Made by a program: the position numbers and the translations under genes
Assembly: GCF_000310205.1 (NCBI RefSeq)
Contig: NZ_AMXE01000019.1
Coordinates: 1 to 52,754, forward strand
Source: Thauera linaloolentis 47Lol = DSM 12138
Lineage (GTDB): Bacteria; Pseudomonadota; Gammaproteobacteria; Burkholderiales; Rhodocyclaceae
Length of the DNA stretch: 52,754 nt
Direction: 5' to 3'
The notes under the pieces: model-generated
Seen by the model: the letters and a program-made list of their open reading frames with translations, nothing else
The model's database searches: none
Told to the model about the DNA's origin: nothing
Shown here: positions 6,693 through 21,030 of the stretch, piece by piece
Layout: the number at the start of each line of letters is the position of its first letter
How positions within the stretch are numbered: position 1 is the stretch's first letter

Positions 6693-7066
6693 ACGAGCGC
6701 CTCGCCATCCTCGTCTGGGCCGCCGATCCGGACAGCCCGCAACTATGCGCCACGCCCTTCCACTTTGCCGCCGCCGCCGCCGCGATGGATGCCGAGGTCG
6801 AGATGTACTTCACCGCGCGCTCGGTGCAGCTGCTGCTGCCCGGCGTGGCCGAAACGCTCCATCCGGGCGGGCACGAAGCGCCGCCGCTGTCCCACTTCCT
6901 GCTCGAAGCCGTCCGCTACGGCACCCGCCTGTACGCCTGCCCGAGCGCGATGCAGGCCCATGGCGTGAAACCGGAAAACCTGCGTGCCGAAGTCTGCGGC
7001 CAGGCCGGCGCCGCCGCCTTCATCGGCCGCACGCTCGATCCGGCCTGGCGGACGCTGACGTTCTGA
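6689..7066 (+). CDS. DsrE/DsrF-like family protein
   Basis: This is a 125-residue cytoplasmic protein with the DsrE-like alpha/beta pattern: a first strand LAILVWAADPD, a helix, then VEMYFTARSVQLL. Cysteines at 20, 84 and 103 are visible. C84 lies in LYACPSAMQAHGV, the place of the persulfide-carrying cysteine in many DsrE/TusD-like proteins. It is translationally coupled to the GcvH-like gene (ATGA overlap) and lies in the selB-selC unit. DsrE-like proteins relay sulfur or act in sulfur and selenium trafficking. Which substrate applies here cannot be read from the sequence. It ends 32 bp before the convergent esterase gene. Confidence 0.72.
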   Translation: MNERLAILVWAADPDSPQLCATPFHFAAAAAAMDAEVEMYFTARSVQLLLPGVAETLHPGGHEAPPLSHFLLEAVRYGTRLYACPSAMQAHGVKPENLRAEVCGQAGAAAFIGRTLDPAWRTLTF

Positions 7067-7098
7067 AGCTTTCAAACATTTCCCTCGGCACGCGGGAC

Positions 7099-7773
7099 TC
7101 ACAACGCCGCCAGCCGCTCCCGCAGCCACGCGCCGATGTCGGCGATCTCCTGCGGGCACACCGCGTGCGGCATGGCGTAGGCGTGCCACTCGGGTTCGAG
7201 GCCGACGCTGTGCAGCAGATCGAGCGCCTGCCGGCCCAGGCCGGGGGAGACAACGTCGTCTTCCGTGCCGTGCGCGACGAACAGCGGGATGCCGCGGTTG
7301 GCGGCGGCAAGCTCGCGCGTGATGAGGTGGGCGGCCGGGATGTAGGTCGATAGTGCGATCACGCCCGCAAGTGGCTCGGGATGGGTCAGCGCGCTCAGGT
7401 AGGCGACCGCGCCGCCCTGGGAGAAACCGGCCAGGAAGATGCGCCCGCTCGGGATGCCGCGTGCCGTTTCGTTGGCGATCAATGCACGGACGATGTCACG
7501 CGAGGCGAGCAGGCCCGCTTCGTCGATCTCGCGGCTGTCCGGCGCCAGCGACACGATGTCGTACCAGGCACGCATGACGTAGCCGCCGTTGCAGGTGACC
7601 GGCTGGTGGGGCGCATGCGGGAAGATGAAGCGCACGGCGGGCGAGGGCGCCAGCGCAAGTTCGGGGACGATGGGCTCGAAGTCGTGCCCGTCGGCGCCGA
7701 GGCCGTGCATCCAGATCACGGCCACGCTGGGGTCCGGCACGGTTTCGACTTCGAGAAAGCTGATTTCGGACAT
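7099..7773 (-). CDS. Alpha/beta-hydrolase carboxylesterase (phospholipase/carboxylesterase family)
   Basis: This 224-residue cytosolic serine hydrolase resembles the EstB/acyl-protein thioesterase group. WMHGLGADGHDF near residue 21 forms the oxyanion region. GFSQGG (S118) is the nucleophile elbow, D172 or D173 in GTEDDVVSP is the acid, and H203 in AMPHAV is the base, so the triad is complete. The start is ATG 7773 (MSEISFLEVE), the conserved N-terminus. A longer frame would cross the katG terminator. It lies downstream of katG on the same strand but is separated by a strong hairpin terminator, so it is probably transcribed separately. Confidence 0.9.
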   Translation of the reverse strand: MSEISFLEVETVPDPSVAVIWMHGLGADGHDFEPIVPELALAPSPAVRFIFPHAPHQPVTCNGGYVMRAWYDIVSLAPDSREIDEAGLLASRDIVRALIANETARGIPSGRIFLAGFSQGGAVAYLSALTHPEPLAGVIALSTYIPAAHLITRELAAANRGIPLFVAHGTEDDVVSPGLGRQALDLLHSVGLEPEWHAYAMPHAVCPQEIADIGAWLRERLAAL

Positions 7774-7800
7774 ACGGCCCCCTGTGTGGCGTTCGCACGT

Positions 7801-7836
7801 AAAAAAGCCCACCCCGCACCTGCGCGCGGGGTGGGC
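7801..7836 (-). terminator. Rho-independent terminator of katG
   Basis: GCCCACCCCGC (7807-7817) pairs with GCGGGGTGGGC (7826-7836) around a short loop. On the minus strand the stem is followed by six T. It begins 15 bp after the katG stop. Confidence 0.88.
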
Positions 7837-7850
7837 AGCCAGGGCGGAGC

Positions 7851-10360
<2,510 letters not shown>

Positions 10361-11272
10361 GTGATCGTCCGCCCCCGCCCACACTGGCTCCATCTGCTGT
10401 TCGTCCGCCGCGGCTCGCTGGTGCGCCGCATTTTCGGGCAGCAGCTCTTCGTCTTCCTGCTCTCCTGTACGGTGCTGCTGGCACATGGCGAACTCTTCGA
10501 CTGGAAGGTGACGCTGACCGCCGCGCCGTTCTCGCTGATGGGGGTGGCACTGGCCATCTTCCTCGGCTTTCGCATCAATGCCAGCTACGACCGCTACTGG
10601 GAAGCGCGCAAACTATGGGGCGGGGTGCTGATCACGGCCCGCAACCTGGCCCGCCAGGCGCTGACGCTGACCGCGCACGGCGACGACGTGCGGCCCTTCG
10701 TGCTCGGGCTGATCGGCTTCGCCACGGCGATGCGCAATCAGCTGCGGGGCCAGCCCTGCGACAAGGGGCTGTCCGGCCTGCTGCCGGACACGCTCGCCGC
10801 CCGCCTCGCGGGCACGCGCTCCGCTCCAACGCTGATTCTGGTGTGGCTGGCGCAATGGCTCCGTGAGCGGCGCGACAACGGCACCCTGCAGCCGATCCTC
10901 GCCCAGCACATGGAGGCCGGGCTCGACGAACTGTCCGCCACGCTGGGCGGCTGCGAGCGCATCGCCAATACGCCCCTGCCCTTCACCTACACGGTGATCC
11001 TGCACCGCAGCGCCTACTTCTACTGCATGCTGCTGCCTTTCGGGCTGGTCGATTCGATCGGCTTGATGATGCCGCTGGTGGTGGCTTTCGTGTCCTACAC
11101 CTTCTTTGCGCTCGAAGCGCTCAGCGACGAAATCGAGGAACCCTTCGGCACCATGCCGAACGACCTGGCGCTCGATACCATCGTCGCCGGCATCGACGCC
11201 AGCCTGCGCGAGCTGCTGGGTGAAACGCCGCCGCCCGCGCCAATGCCCGACGAAAACTTCCTGCTGCGCTGA
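10361..11272 (+). CDS. Bestrophin-like (UPF0187/YneE) membrane protein
   Basis: The 303-residue protein starts at GTG 10361 and begins with MIVRPRPHWLHLLFVRRGS, a typical start for the bacterial bestrophin family. Hydrophobic segments occur near residues 30-45, 55-72, 215-235 and 235-250. The conserved segments FRINASYDRYWEARKLWGG (about 70-88) and the C-terminal DEIEEPFGTMPNDLALD region, which forms the cytoplasmic calcium-clasp area in animal bestrophins, are clear. Bacterial homologues form pentameric ion channels, some conducting sodium. It is divergent from katG. No strong ribosome binding site precedes the GTG. Confidence 0.85.
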   Translation: MIVRPRPHWLHLLFVRRGSLVRRIFGQQLFVFLLSCTVLLAHGELFDWKVTLTAAPFSLMGVALAIFLGFRINASYDRYWEARKLWGGVLITARNLARQALTLTAHGDDVRPFVLGLIGFATAMRNQLRGQPCDKGLSGLLPDTLAARLAGTRSAPTLILVWLAQWLRERRDNGTLQPILAQHMEAGLDELSATLGGCERIANTPLPFTYTVILHRSAYFYCMLLPFGLVDSIGLMMPLVVAFVSYTFFALEALSDEIEEPFGTMPNDLALDTIVAGIDASLRELLGETPPPAPMPDENFLLR

Positions 11273-11315
11273 ATCCGGCATCGGCGCGGTGCCGAAAGCA
11301 AAGCGGCGGGGGCTC

Positions 11316-11939
11316 TCAGGCCTTCTTGCCGTGCTTGCCCTTGGGCACCTTGGGCAGGGCGCCGACGACCCGCACGACCTCGCTCAGATCCCGCGCCGCC
11401 AGCAAGGCCAGGCCGGCACGCAGCACCTCGGACTTGCTCGCCACGCACCCCGTCCTGGCCAGCGCGTCGCGCAGCGCCTTGATGCGCTTGTGCTCGCCGG
11501 CGGGCATCGAGAAGGAGTCGCGCGCGACCTTCTCGGGCTTGCCCGGCTTTTCCTTGCCGGCCTTGCTCCGCTTGTCCGCATCGGCCTTCGCCACCCCCGA
11601 CGACTTGCGCTGGCCGGGCGCCACCGCCGCCGCGGCGGACTCCGCCACGGAAACGACCACCGTCCTGGCCGTGGGCTTCGGTGCGGGCTTCGGTGCGGGC
11701 TTCGGTGCGGGCTTCGGTGCGGGCTTCGGTGCGGGCTTCGGTGCGGGCTTTTGCACCGCCTTCGGCGCTGCAGCCTTGCGCGGAGCGGCGGCCGGCGCCT
11801 TGGGTGCGGCCTTCGCCGGCTGCGCCTTTACTTCGGCGGCCGCTGGCGCAGCCACGGCCGGCAGGCGTTCGGACAGCGAACTATCTTCTTGCTTCAGGGT
11901 TTCACGCAGCCTGGACTGCGTGCTTCTTGGCGTGGTCAT
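11316..11939 (-). CDS. KPAP-repeat, basic DNA-binding-like partner of ParA
   Basis: The 207-residue protein has three parts: a short N-terminus, a long low-complexity Ala/Pro/Lys region (about 38-150) holding some seven KPAP units, and a compact C-terminal segment (SMPAGEHKRIKALRDALAR, then KSEVLRAGLALLAA). The last segment resembles a ribbon-helix-helix-type DNA-binding fold. The extended region recalls the intrinsically disordered partners of orphan ParA ATPases and histone-like tails. Its ATG overlaps the TGA of the parA-like gene (ATGA), so the two are coupled. No parS site or plasmid replication gene is nearby, so positioning of a protein cargo or nucleoid contact is more likely than plasmid partition. 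That is inference. Confidence 0.65.
   Translation of the reverse strand: MTTPRSTQSRLRETLKQEDSSLSERLPAVAAPAAAEVKAQPAKAAPKAPAAAPRKAAAPKAVQKPAPKPAPKPAPKPAPKPAPKPAPKPTARTVVVSVAESAAAAVAPGQRKSSGVAKADADKRSKAGKEKPGKPEKVARDSFSMPAGEHKRIKALRDALARTGCVASKSEVLRAGLALLAARDLSEVVRVVGALPKVPKGKHGKKA
11673..11750 (-). repeat. 12-bp tandem repeat encoding KPAP
   Basis: About 6.5 near-perfect copies of GGGCTTCGGTGC (plus strand) lie inside the partner gene and encode repeated Lys-Pro-Ala-Pro. The copies are virtually identical at the nucleotide level, so the number probably varies by slippage without breaking the frame. Confidence 0.9.
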
Positions 11940-12601
11940 CGATCATCCTCGATCAGTTTGAGAACGGCCGAGACCAGTTGCTCGACCTCTTCCTGGGCCA
12001 CCGCAGCCGCACGGCCGAGCCCGAAAACGGAGGTGCCGCGCACCGCGCTGAGCGCGTAGGCGCTGCGTTGCGACAACGCGACGCCCAGTACCGGCAGTTC
12101 GAAATCCTGCAGCACGTCCAGCACGTCCCCGGCCAACGCGGTACGCATGACGCGGTTCGGCAGCAAGGCGCCGCGCAGGGCAGGGCGCTGACGCTGGCGG
12201 TCGAGGATCAGGCGCTCGATGCCGCGCGTCGCCCACAGGTCGGTGGGGCTGGGCACCACCGGCACCAGCGCGAGGTCGCACAGCTCCAGCGCGCTCATCG
12301 TATGGGGATGCTCGATCGACGGCGGGCAGTCCATCACCACCACGTCGACGCTGTTGGCGACGGGCTTCAGGGTTCGGGCCATGTCCTTCGCCTTGCCTTG
12401 CAGGCGCACCAGGCGCGCGGGGAAGGGCACATCGGGCGGTGCGGATTCGGCCCAGCGCGACGCGCTTTCCTGCGGATCGAGATCGGCCAGCGCGACGCGG
12501 TAGCCGGCCAGCGCCATGCCCGCTGCCAGCTGCATCGCCACCGTGGTCTTGCCCGAGCCGCCTTTCTGCGAAATCAGGGCAATCAACGTGGGTACGCTCA
12601 T
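11936..12601 (-). CDS. ParA/MinD-type ATPase
   Basis: The protein has 221 residues from ATG 12601 (MSVPTLIALIS). A longer start is less likely. It has the deviant Walker A motif SQKGGSGKTT (11-20) with the signature lysine K13, the A' motif ALADLDPQESA and the Walker B-like VVVMDCPPS. It is the short type without an N-terminal helix-turn-helix, as in orphan ParA/McdA-like ATPases that position cellular cargo on the nucleoid. It is coupled by ATGA overlap to the KPAP protein and divergent from the FUSC gene. The cargo is unknown, and nothing in the window (carboxysome, chemoreceptor array or pilus genes) identifies it. Confidence 0.85.
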   Translation of the reverse strand: MSVPTLIALISQKGGSGKTTVAMQLAAGMALAGYRVALADLDPQESASRWAESAPPDVPFPARLVRLQGKAKDMARTLKPVANSVDVVVMDCPPSIEHPHTMSALELCDLALVPVVPSPTDLWATRGIERLILDRQRQRPALRGALLPNRVMRTALAGDVLDVLQDFELPVLGVALSQRSAYALSAVRGTSVFGLGRAAAVAQEEVEQLVSAVLKLIEDDR

Positions 12602-12698
12602 GTGTCGTCCGGAAAAGAAAAGGTAATACTGCAAGATGCTATCGCAAGCATCGCCGCGGGTGTGTTACACATCGATCGCACATCATCGCCACAGAACC

Positions 12699-13796
12699 AT
12701 GAACCGTCCCTCCGCACTGCAGCGGCTCAAGGCCCTAATCCTCTCCGAATGGCGCCAGCTCATCGCCATCGCGCCCAGCAACCGCCGCTGGCAGATGCCT
12801 TTCGCCGCCGCGCTGGCGTCCGGCCTGCCGCTGGTGGTGGGGGCATTCTTCGGCCATCTGGAATACGGCCTGATCTCCTCGCTCGGCGGCCTGGTGTTCC
12901 TGTACCAGCCCAACACGCCGCTCTCGCACCGCATGACCTGGCTGATGGCCTGCAGCTTCGGCATGTCGGCCAGCTACACGCTGGGCGCGATCGCCCATTT
13001 CGTGCCGCTGGCGCAGGCCCTGATGCTGGGCCTCATCACCATCCTGGTGTCGATGGTGGCCCGCTTCTACCGCATCGGACCGCCCGGCAGCCTGTTCTTC
13101 GTCATGGCGGCGGCGATCGCGGCCCATACCCCGGGCACCGTCGAGGAAGTACCGCTCAAGGTCGGGCTGCTGACCATGGGCACGCTGCTCGCCAGCCTGA
13201 TCGCCTTCTTCTACAGCCTGCACATCCTGCGCCAGGAAGCCCCCGAGGCCACCGCGTCGCAGCCGGAGGCCGACTTCGACATCGTCGTGCTCGACTCGAT
13301 CGTGATCGGCGCCTTCGTCGGCCTGTCCCTCGCCATCGCCCAGGCACTGCAGCTCGACCGCCCCTACTGGGTGCCGATCAGTTGCCTGGCGGTGATCCAG
13401 GGCGTATCGATGCGCGCGGTGTGGAACCGCCAGTTGCACCGCGTGCTGGGCACCGCCGTCGGCATGCTGCTGGCGTGGGGCATCATCTCGCTGCCGCTGT
13501 CGCCGTGGAGCATCGCGCCGATCGTGATCGCGCTCACCTTCGTCATCGAAAGCACGGTGGTGCGGCACTACGGCTTCGCCGTCGTTTTCATCACCCCCCT
13601 GACCATCCTGCTGGCCGAAGCCCCCACGCTGGGGCAACTGCCTGCCGCGGCGCTGCTCGAGTCGCGCTTCTTCGACACCCTGCTCGGCTGCCTGGTCGGG
13701 CTGGCGGGCGGCATCTGCCTGCACAATGCGCGCTTTCGCCAGACGGTCGGCCGCCAGTTGCGCAGGCTGACGCCATCGCGGCTGCGGCGGCCCTGA
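12699..13796 (+). CDS. FUSC-family inner membrane protein
   Basis: The 365-residue membrane protein starts at ATG 12699 (MNRPSALQRLK). Two blocks of hydrophobic helices are visible (about 30-180 and 210-345) around a short cytoplasmic linker rich in acidic residues (EAPEATASQPEADFD). The second block contains PYWVPISCLAVIQGVSMRAVW, the sequence pattern of the fusaric-acid-resistance-like (FUSC) family. Full AaeB/YccS proteins are about twice this length, so this is a single-unit member. Substrate unknown; export of aromatic acids is a family association only. It is divergent from parA with 97 bp between. Confidence 0.8.
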   Translation: MNRPSALQRLKALILSEWRQLIAIAPSNRRWQMPFAAALASGLPLVVGAFFGHLEYGLISSLGGLVFLYQPNTPLSHRMTWLMACSFGMSASYTLGAIAHFVPLAQALMLGLITILVSMVARFYRIGPPGSLFFVMAAAIAAHTPGTVEEVPLKVGLLTMGTLLASLIAFFYSLHILRQEAPEATASQPEADFDIVVLDSIVIGAFVGLSLAIAQALQLDRPYWVPISCLAVIQGVSMRAVWNRQLHRVLGTAVGMLLAWGIISLPLSPWSIAPIVIALTFVIESTVVRHYGFAVVFITPLTILLAEAPTLGQLPAAALLESRFFDTLLGCLVGLAGGICLHNARFRQTVGRQLRRLTPSRLRRP

Positions 13797-13910
13797 GCCG
13801 CCACCATCCCCGGCGCCCTTGAACGACTCACGGCCGGTGCGGTCGGAACCGACTGCGCCGTGCCGAGCACGCGTTTTTTCCCAACCTTGTCGAGTATCGC
13901 AATCCAGCCC

Positions 13911-14372
13911 ATGTCCCGAGCGCCCCTCCCGTCCCTTGCCCTCCCGTCCCTTTTCCTGCTGCTGAGCCTCGCCGCCTGTAGCGGCCCGGTGGAAGACACC
14001 CGCCCCGGGCAGCCGGTCAAACATCGCCAGGACGCCTTCAAAGCCATGCTGCGCAGTTTCGAGCCGATGGGCACGATGCTGCGCACCGATCGCTACCAGG
14101 CCGACGAATTCGTGCGCCTCGCCAACGAGCTCGTCAGCCTGCGCGAAGCGCCATGGGCGCACTTCACGCCCGACACCCTCTATCCGCCCACCAAGGCCAG
14201 GGCCGCGGTATGGGAACGCGCGCAGGACTTCGAACACGAACGGCAGGACTTCTACGAGGCGACCGACGCACTGGCCCAGGCCGCGCAGACGCGCGACAAG
14301 GGCCGCATCCAGACGGCCTACGACAAGGTCCATGCGAGCTGCAAGTCGTGCCACAGCGACTTCAAGAAGTAG
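13911..14372 (+). CDS. Cytochrome c'-like (class II) lipoprotein
   Basis: The protein has 153 residues from ATG 13911. A hydrophobic signal ends in the lipobox LSLAAC, with C23 as the probable lipidated residue. The mature part is an all-helical domain with the heme motif CKSCH at 144-148, very near the C-terminus as in class II cytochromes c. It should be a periplasm-facing, membrane-anchored heme protein. Class II cytochromes bind NO or act in electron transfer; which applies is not visible. It stands alone between the FUSC gene and gpmI. An in-frame start 51 bp upstream would spoil the signal peptide. Confidence 0.8.
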   Translation: MSRAPLPSLALPSLFLLLSLAACSGPVEDTRPGQPVKHRQDAFKAMLRSFEPMGTMLRTDRYQADEFVRLANELVSLREAPWAHFTPDTLYPPTKARAAVWERAQDFEHERQDFYEATDALAQAAQTRDKGRIQTAYDKVHASCKSCHSDFKK

Positions 14373-14515
14373 GCCACCGGCATGGGATCGGGCCGGAATC
14401 GATTGCAACGATTGAAAACACCCATGCGACGACGGCCCCGATTTGAAGGAAAATGACGGTTTGGCCGGACGCGGCCCACAGCGCCGGCCCCGAATCTCTC
14501 CTTCAGGAAGCGACC

Positions 14516-16159
<1,644 letters not shown>

Positions 16160-16160
16160 C

Positions 16161-16547
16161 ATGACGCGCCGCCGCCTCCCCGCCTGCCTCGCCAGCTCCG
16201 CCCTGCTGCTTTCCGCCTGCGGCCTGCAGCCGCCGGTGGTCGAATCGGACAACGGCGTTTCCAGCCAGAGCGGCCAGTTTCATTTCGCCCTGCCCAGCGG
16301 CCAGTATCACTGCGACGAAGGCCTGCGCATCGGGCTGCGGCGCGAGATGCAGGGCCAGGTCAACCACCGCCTGCAACTGGACTGGAAAGGGCGCAGCTAC
16401 CAGCTCGAACGCGACTTTTCCGACTCTGGCCTGCCGCGCTTCGAGGATGCGGCCAGCGGCCTGGTCTGGATCGACCTGCCGTGGAAAGGGCTGCTGCTCG
16501 ACGGGCGCACCCACGCCCCGCTCGCCAACGACTGCCGGGCGGCCTGA
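16161..16547 (+). CDS. MliC-like lipoprotein (lysozyme-inhibitor fold)
   Basis: This 128-residue lipoprotein has a signal peptide ending LLLSAC (lipobox, Cys 20). The mature part resembles MliC/PliC lysozyme inhibitors: YHCDEGLRIGLRR, then a short beta pattern, ASGLVWIDLPWKG and a final cysteine in LANDC that could pair with the first. MliC proteins protect peptidoglycan from C-type lysozyme. The similarity is of motif pattern rather than close identity, so it could be another small outer-membrane lipoprotein. It follows gpmI with no spacer and converges on the hemerythrin gene. Confidence 0.65.
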   Translation: MTRRRLPACLASSALLLSACGLQPPVVESDNGVSSQSGQFHFALPSGQYHCDEGLRIGLRREMQGQVNHRLQLDWKGRSYQLERDFSDSGLPRFEDAASGLVWIDLPWKGLLLDGRTHAPLANDCRAA

Positions 16548-16561
16548 GCGCCGCCCGCAGC

Positions 16562-17020
16562 CTAGCGGCGGAAGAAGCGGCTGAGCCAGCCGTTATCCTT
16601 GCGCTGCCGCTTCTCGGCGATGATGCCAATCATGTTGGCCTTCACCGCCGCGACATAGTCGGCGTCGTCGCGCTTGATGTGATTGACGAGCCAGGTGGAC
16701 AGCAGCTTGTACAGCTCGCTGCCGACGTCGTCGCCCAGGCGGTGGCGCTCGACATACTCGTTGACCCGCCGCACGAACAGCTCGTGCACGCGCTTGTGCG
16801 GCTTGCAGAACGTGTAGCCGGCTTCTTCCTGCAGGCTTTCCTCGAAGGCGAAATGCGACACCGTGTAGTCGACCAGATCGTCGAGCGTGCGCCCGATTTC
16901 GTCCCGGTCCCCGGCGGCATTGGCGATCTCGAGCGCATTGATGTAATCGACGATGCGGCGATGCTGCTGGTCGATCACGTCGATGCCGGTGTCGAGATCG
17001 GGGTTCCAGATAAAGGGCAC
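16562..17020 (-). CDS. Bacteriohemerythrin
   Basis: The 152-residue single-domain hemerythrin binds O2 through a non-heme di-iron centre. All usual ligands are present: H20 (QQHRRIVDY), H56 and E60 (HFAFEE), H75 and H79 (KPHKRVHE), H114 and D119 (NHIKRDD). The start is GTG 17020, because GGAGG lies about 10 bp upstream and the family begins at this point (VPFIWNPDLDTG). The longer frame to 17083 has no support. A C-terminal tail WLSRFFRR is basic and aromatic. A perfect FNR-type box about 87 bp upstream suggests induction at low oxygen, which fits an O2 carrier or NO/O2 sensor in a denitrifying-type bacterium. Confidence 0.9.
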   Translation of the reverse strand: MPFIWNPDLDTGIDVIDQQHRRIVDYINALEIANAAGDRDEIGRTLDDLVDYTVSHFAFEESLQEEAGYTFCKPHKRVHELFVRRVNEYVERHRLGDDVGSELYKLLSTWLVNHIKRDDADYVAAVKANMIGIIAEKRQRKDNGWLSRFFRR

Positions 17021-17106
17021 GCTGCGCTTCCTCCGTGATGCCGTGGCTGTCCGCCCGGGGCATGAAAGGGCAGCAGCATACACGCAGTCATATCAGGTAC
17101 CCATTT

Positions 17107-17120
17107 TTGATCCACATCAA
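17107..17120 (-). promoter_or_regulatory. FNR/ANR-type binding site
   Basis: TTGATCCACATCAA is a perfect match to TTGAT-N4-ATCAA. Its centre is about 93 bp upstream of the hemerythrin GTG, which allows a class II promoter (centre near -41) with a start of transcription around 17072. It also lies in the terminator region of icd, so it most likely serves the hemerythrin gene. Confidence 0.7.
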
Positions 17121-17141
17121 TATTTCATCGACATGAAAATG

Positions 17142-17176
17142 AAAAATGCCGGCTCTCCTCGCGGAGAAGCCGGCAT
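17142..17176 (-). terminator. Rho-independent terminator of icd
   Basis: ATGCCGGCT pairs with AGCCGGCAT-like sequence (17146-17176) with CTCC/GGAG extending the stem. On the minus strand it is followed by a T-rich run. It lies about 50 bp after the icd stop. Confidence 0.8.
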
Positions 17177-17224
17177 GGACCCGTGCCGCGGAGGGCGCCG
17201 TCCTCCGCGTTCACGCGCTTGGCA

Positions 17225-19462
<2,238 letters not shown>

Positions 19463-19728
19463 TCTTTTCCCCTAGATTTCTAGTCTCTTGACGCCAATCC
19501 AATGGCGACTCCCGGTCGCGTTGCGCGACACGTGGACATGCTTGCGCAGCCGGCAGGAAAATACCACGCAACGCCCACCCCCGACACCCGGTAAACATCA
19601 AAACCCTCAAGGAAATCGCATGCCCCGGCAATTCCGCGGCCGCCGCCGGGCGGGCCGCGGGGCACCGAAGCCAGCGCCAGGCGCCGGTCCGACGGTCCGC
19701 CGGCCGGCCGGGGACGCGGCGACCGCGC
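19463..19728. other. Intergenic stretch upstream of icd
   Basis: These 266 bases separate the MFS stop from the icd start. They contain the icd promoter region and a GC-rich inverted repeat near 19639-19665 (CCGCGGCC/GGCCGCGG) without a T run. No gene or known regulatory site is recognised. Confidence 0.4.
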
Positions 19729-20928
19729 TCAAGCCCGCACGCAGGACGCGCGCACGGCGAGGTCCCGCCGCTCCACCGCCTTCAGCATCATCAGCAGCGC
19801 CGTGCCCAGCGCCATCATGACGGCGGCGAAGTACAGCCCGCCGGCATAGCTGCCGAACGCCTCCCCCAGCCAACCGGTCACTGCGGGGCCGATGATCTGC
19901 GCCACGCCATAGGAAATCGTCATCTTGCCCATCATCTTCGCCGGCCGTGTCGGGTAGTAGCGCCCGGCCATCGTCAGCACCAGGCTGACCATGCCGACGA
20001 AGGTCCCGCCAAACAGCAGCGCCCCGGCGGCGGCGCCGGTCACGCCCCCCACTACCACCGGCAGCAGGATACCGACGATCTGCAGCACCGCCGCCAGGAT
20101 CAGGGCATTGAGCTCGCCGCTGCGGCGAGCGATGAAATCCCACACGATGCAGGCCGGCGCGGCCGCCATGCCGATGGCGAAGAAGGTCCAGCTCCCCTTT
20201 CCTTCCAGCCCGGGCAGGCCATTGACGATGGCGACGATGAAAGTGGCGCTGACCACGTAGCCGATGCCCGCGCAGAAGTACGAGACCATGAACAGTTTCA
20301 GGAACAGGGGACTCGGCGGATCGTCGTGCATCGGCGCACCGCTCTTGGTCACCGGACTGGTGTCCGGCGCCGGCAGCCAGCCCAGCGCCGGAATCAACAA
20401 TACGCAGGCGATGGCGGTGAACACGAACCACTGCCCGCGCCAGTCCAGCATGCTGCTCATCCAGGCCACCGCCACCGAACACGCGGCGATGCCGATGCCG
20501 ACGCCGGCGAAATGGATGCCCAGTTCGCTGCGATGGCCATGGCGGATCAGCCAGTTCAGGATCAGCCCCGTCCCCAGCAGCATCGCGCCCGAGGTGGCGA
20601 GCCCGGCCAGATAGCGCGACAAGGCCCACACGGCCAGGCTGTCGGACAGCCCCATCATCGCCGTGGTCAGCACCGCCATCACCATGGCGACGCGGAACAG
20701 GCGGTCCTTGAGCACCAGATCGCTGATCGACGCCGCGACCAGCGCCCCGGTCAGATAGCCCGCGTAGTTGATCGCCGCCAGCCAGCCCCCTTCGGCCAGG
20801 CCCAGCCCGGCCTGCGCCTGCATCACCGGCAGCAGCGGGGTATAGGCGAAGCGCGCTACGCCCATCGCCAGAATCAGGCTGAAAATGCCCGCGCCCAGTA
20901 CCTTCATCCTTTGGATCTGATCGTCCAT
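19729..20928 (-). CDS. YbfB/YjiJ-family MFS transporter
   Basis: The 399-residue protein has twelve predicted membrane helices and the opening pattern of the YbfB/YjiJ branch (SLILAMGVARFAYTPLLPVM). The motif around SISDLVLKDRLFR between helices 2 and 3 corresponds to the MFS loop. The central loop carries a short polar stretch (PAPDTSPVTKSGAPMHDDPP). The substrate is unknown; this family is poorly characterised. It is divergent from a LysR gene with about 100 bp between, an arrangement that usually means the regulator controls the transporter. Confidence 0.85.
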   Translation of the reverse strand: MDDQIQRMKVLGAGIFSLILAMGVARFAYTPLLPVMQAQAGLGLAEGGWLAAINYAGYLTGALVAASISDLVLKDRLFRVAMVMAVLTTAMMGLSDSLAVWALSRYLAGLATSGAMLLGTGLILNWLIRHGHRSELGIHFAGVGIGIAACSVAVAWMSSMLDWRGQWFVFTAIACVLLIPALGWLPAPDTSPVTKSGAPMHDDPPSPLFLKLFMVSYFCAGIGYVVSATFIVAIVNGLPGLEGKGSWTFFAIGMAAAPACIVWDFIARRSGELNALILAAVLQIVGILLPVVVGGVTGAAAGALLFGGTFVGMVSLVLTMAGRYYPTRPAKMMGKMTISYGVAQIIGPAVTGWLGEAFGSYAGGLYFAAVMMALGTALLMMLKAVERRDLAVRASCVRA

Positions 20929-21030
20929 TCTTATGTCCTGTCTCCTGCTGGAGCCGAAACGATAGTCGGCGTAAGATATCCGCTCAAATGATTATTTTAG
21001 AATAGACCGTTCTGCTATAGAGATACGTTC
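20929..21030. promoter_or_regulatory. Divergent promoter region with LysR-type operator candidate
   Basis: This AT-rich 102-bp spacer separates the MFS gene from the LysR gene. It contains ATAGACCGTTCTGCTATAG (21002-21020), an interrupted dyad of the kind LysR proteins bind. The assignment is by position and symmetry only. Confidence 0.35.

Noticed and set aside
12735-14408. A 557-codon minus-strand frame across the FUSC and cytochrome genes
   Set aside because: Rich in Arg, Gln, His and Gly with no fold signature. It runs through two well-supported genes on the other strand.
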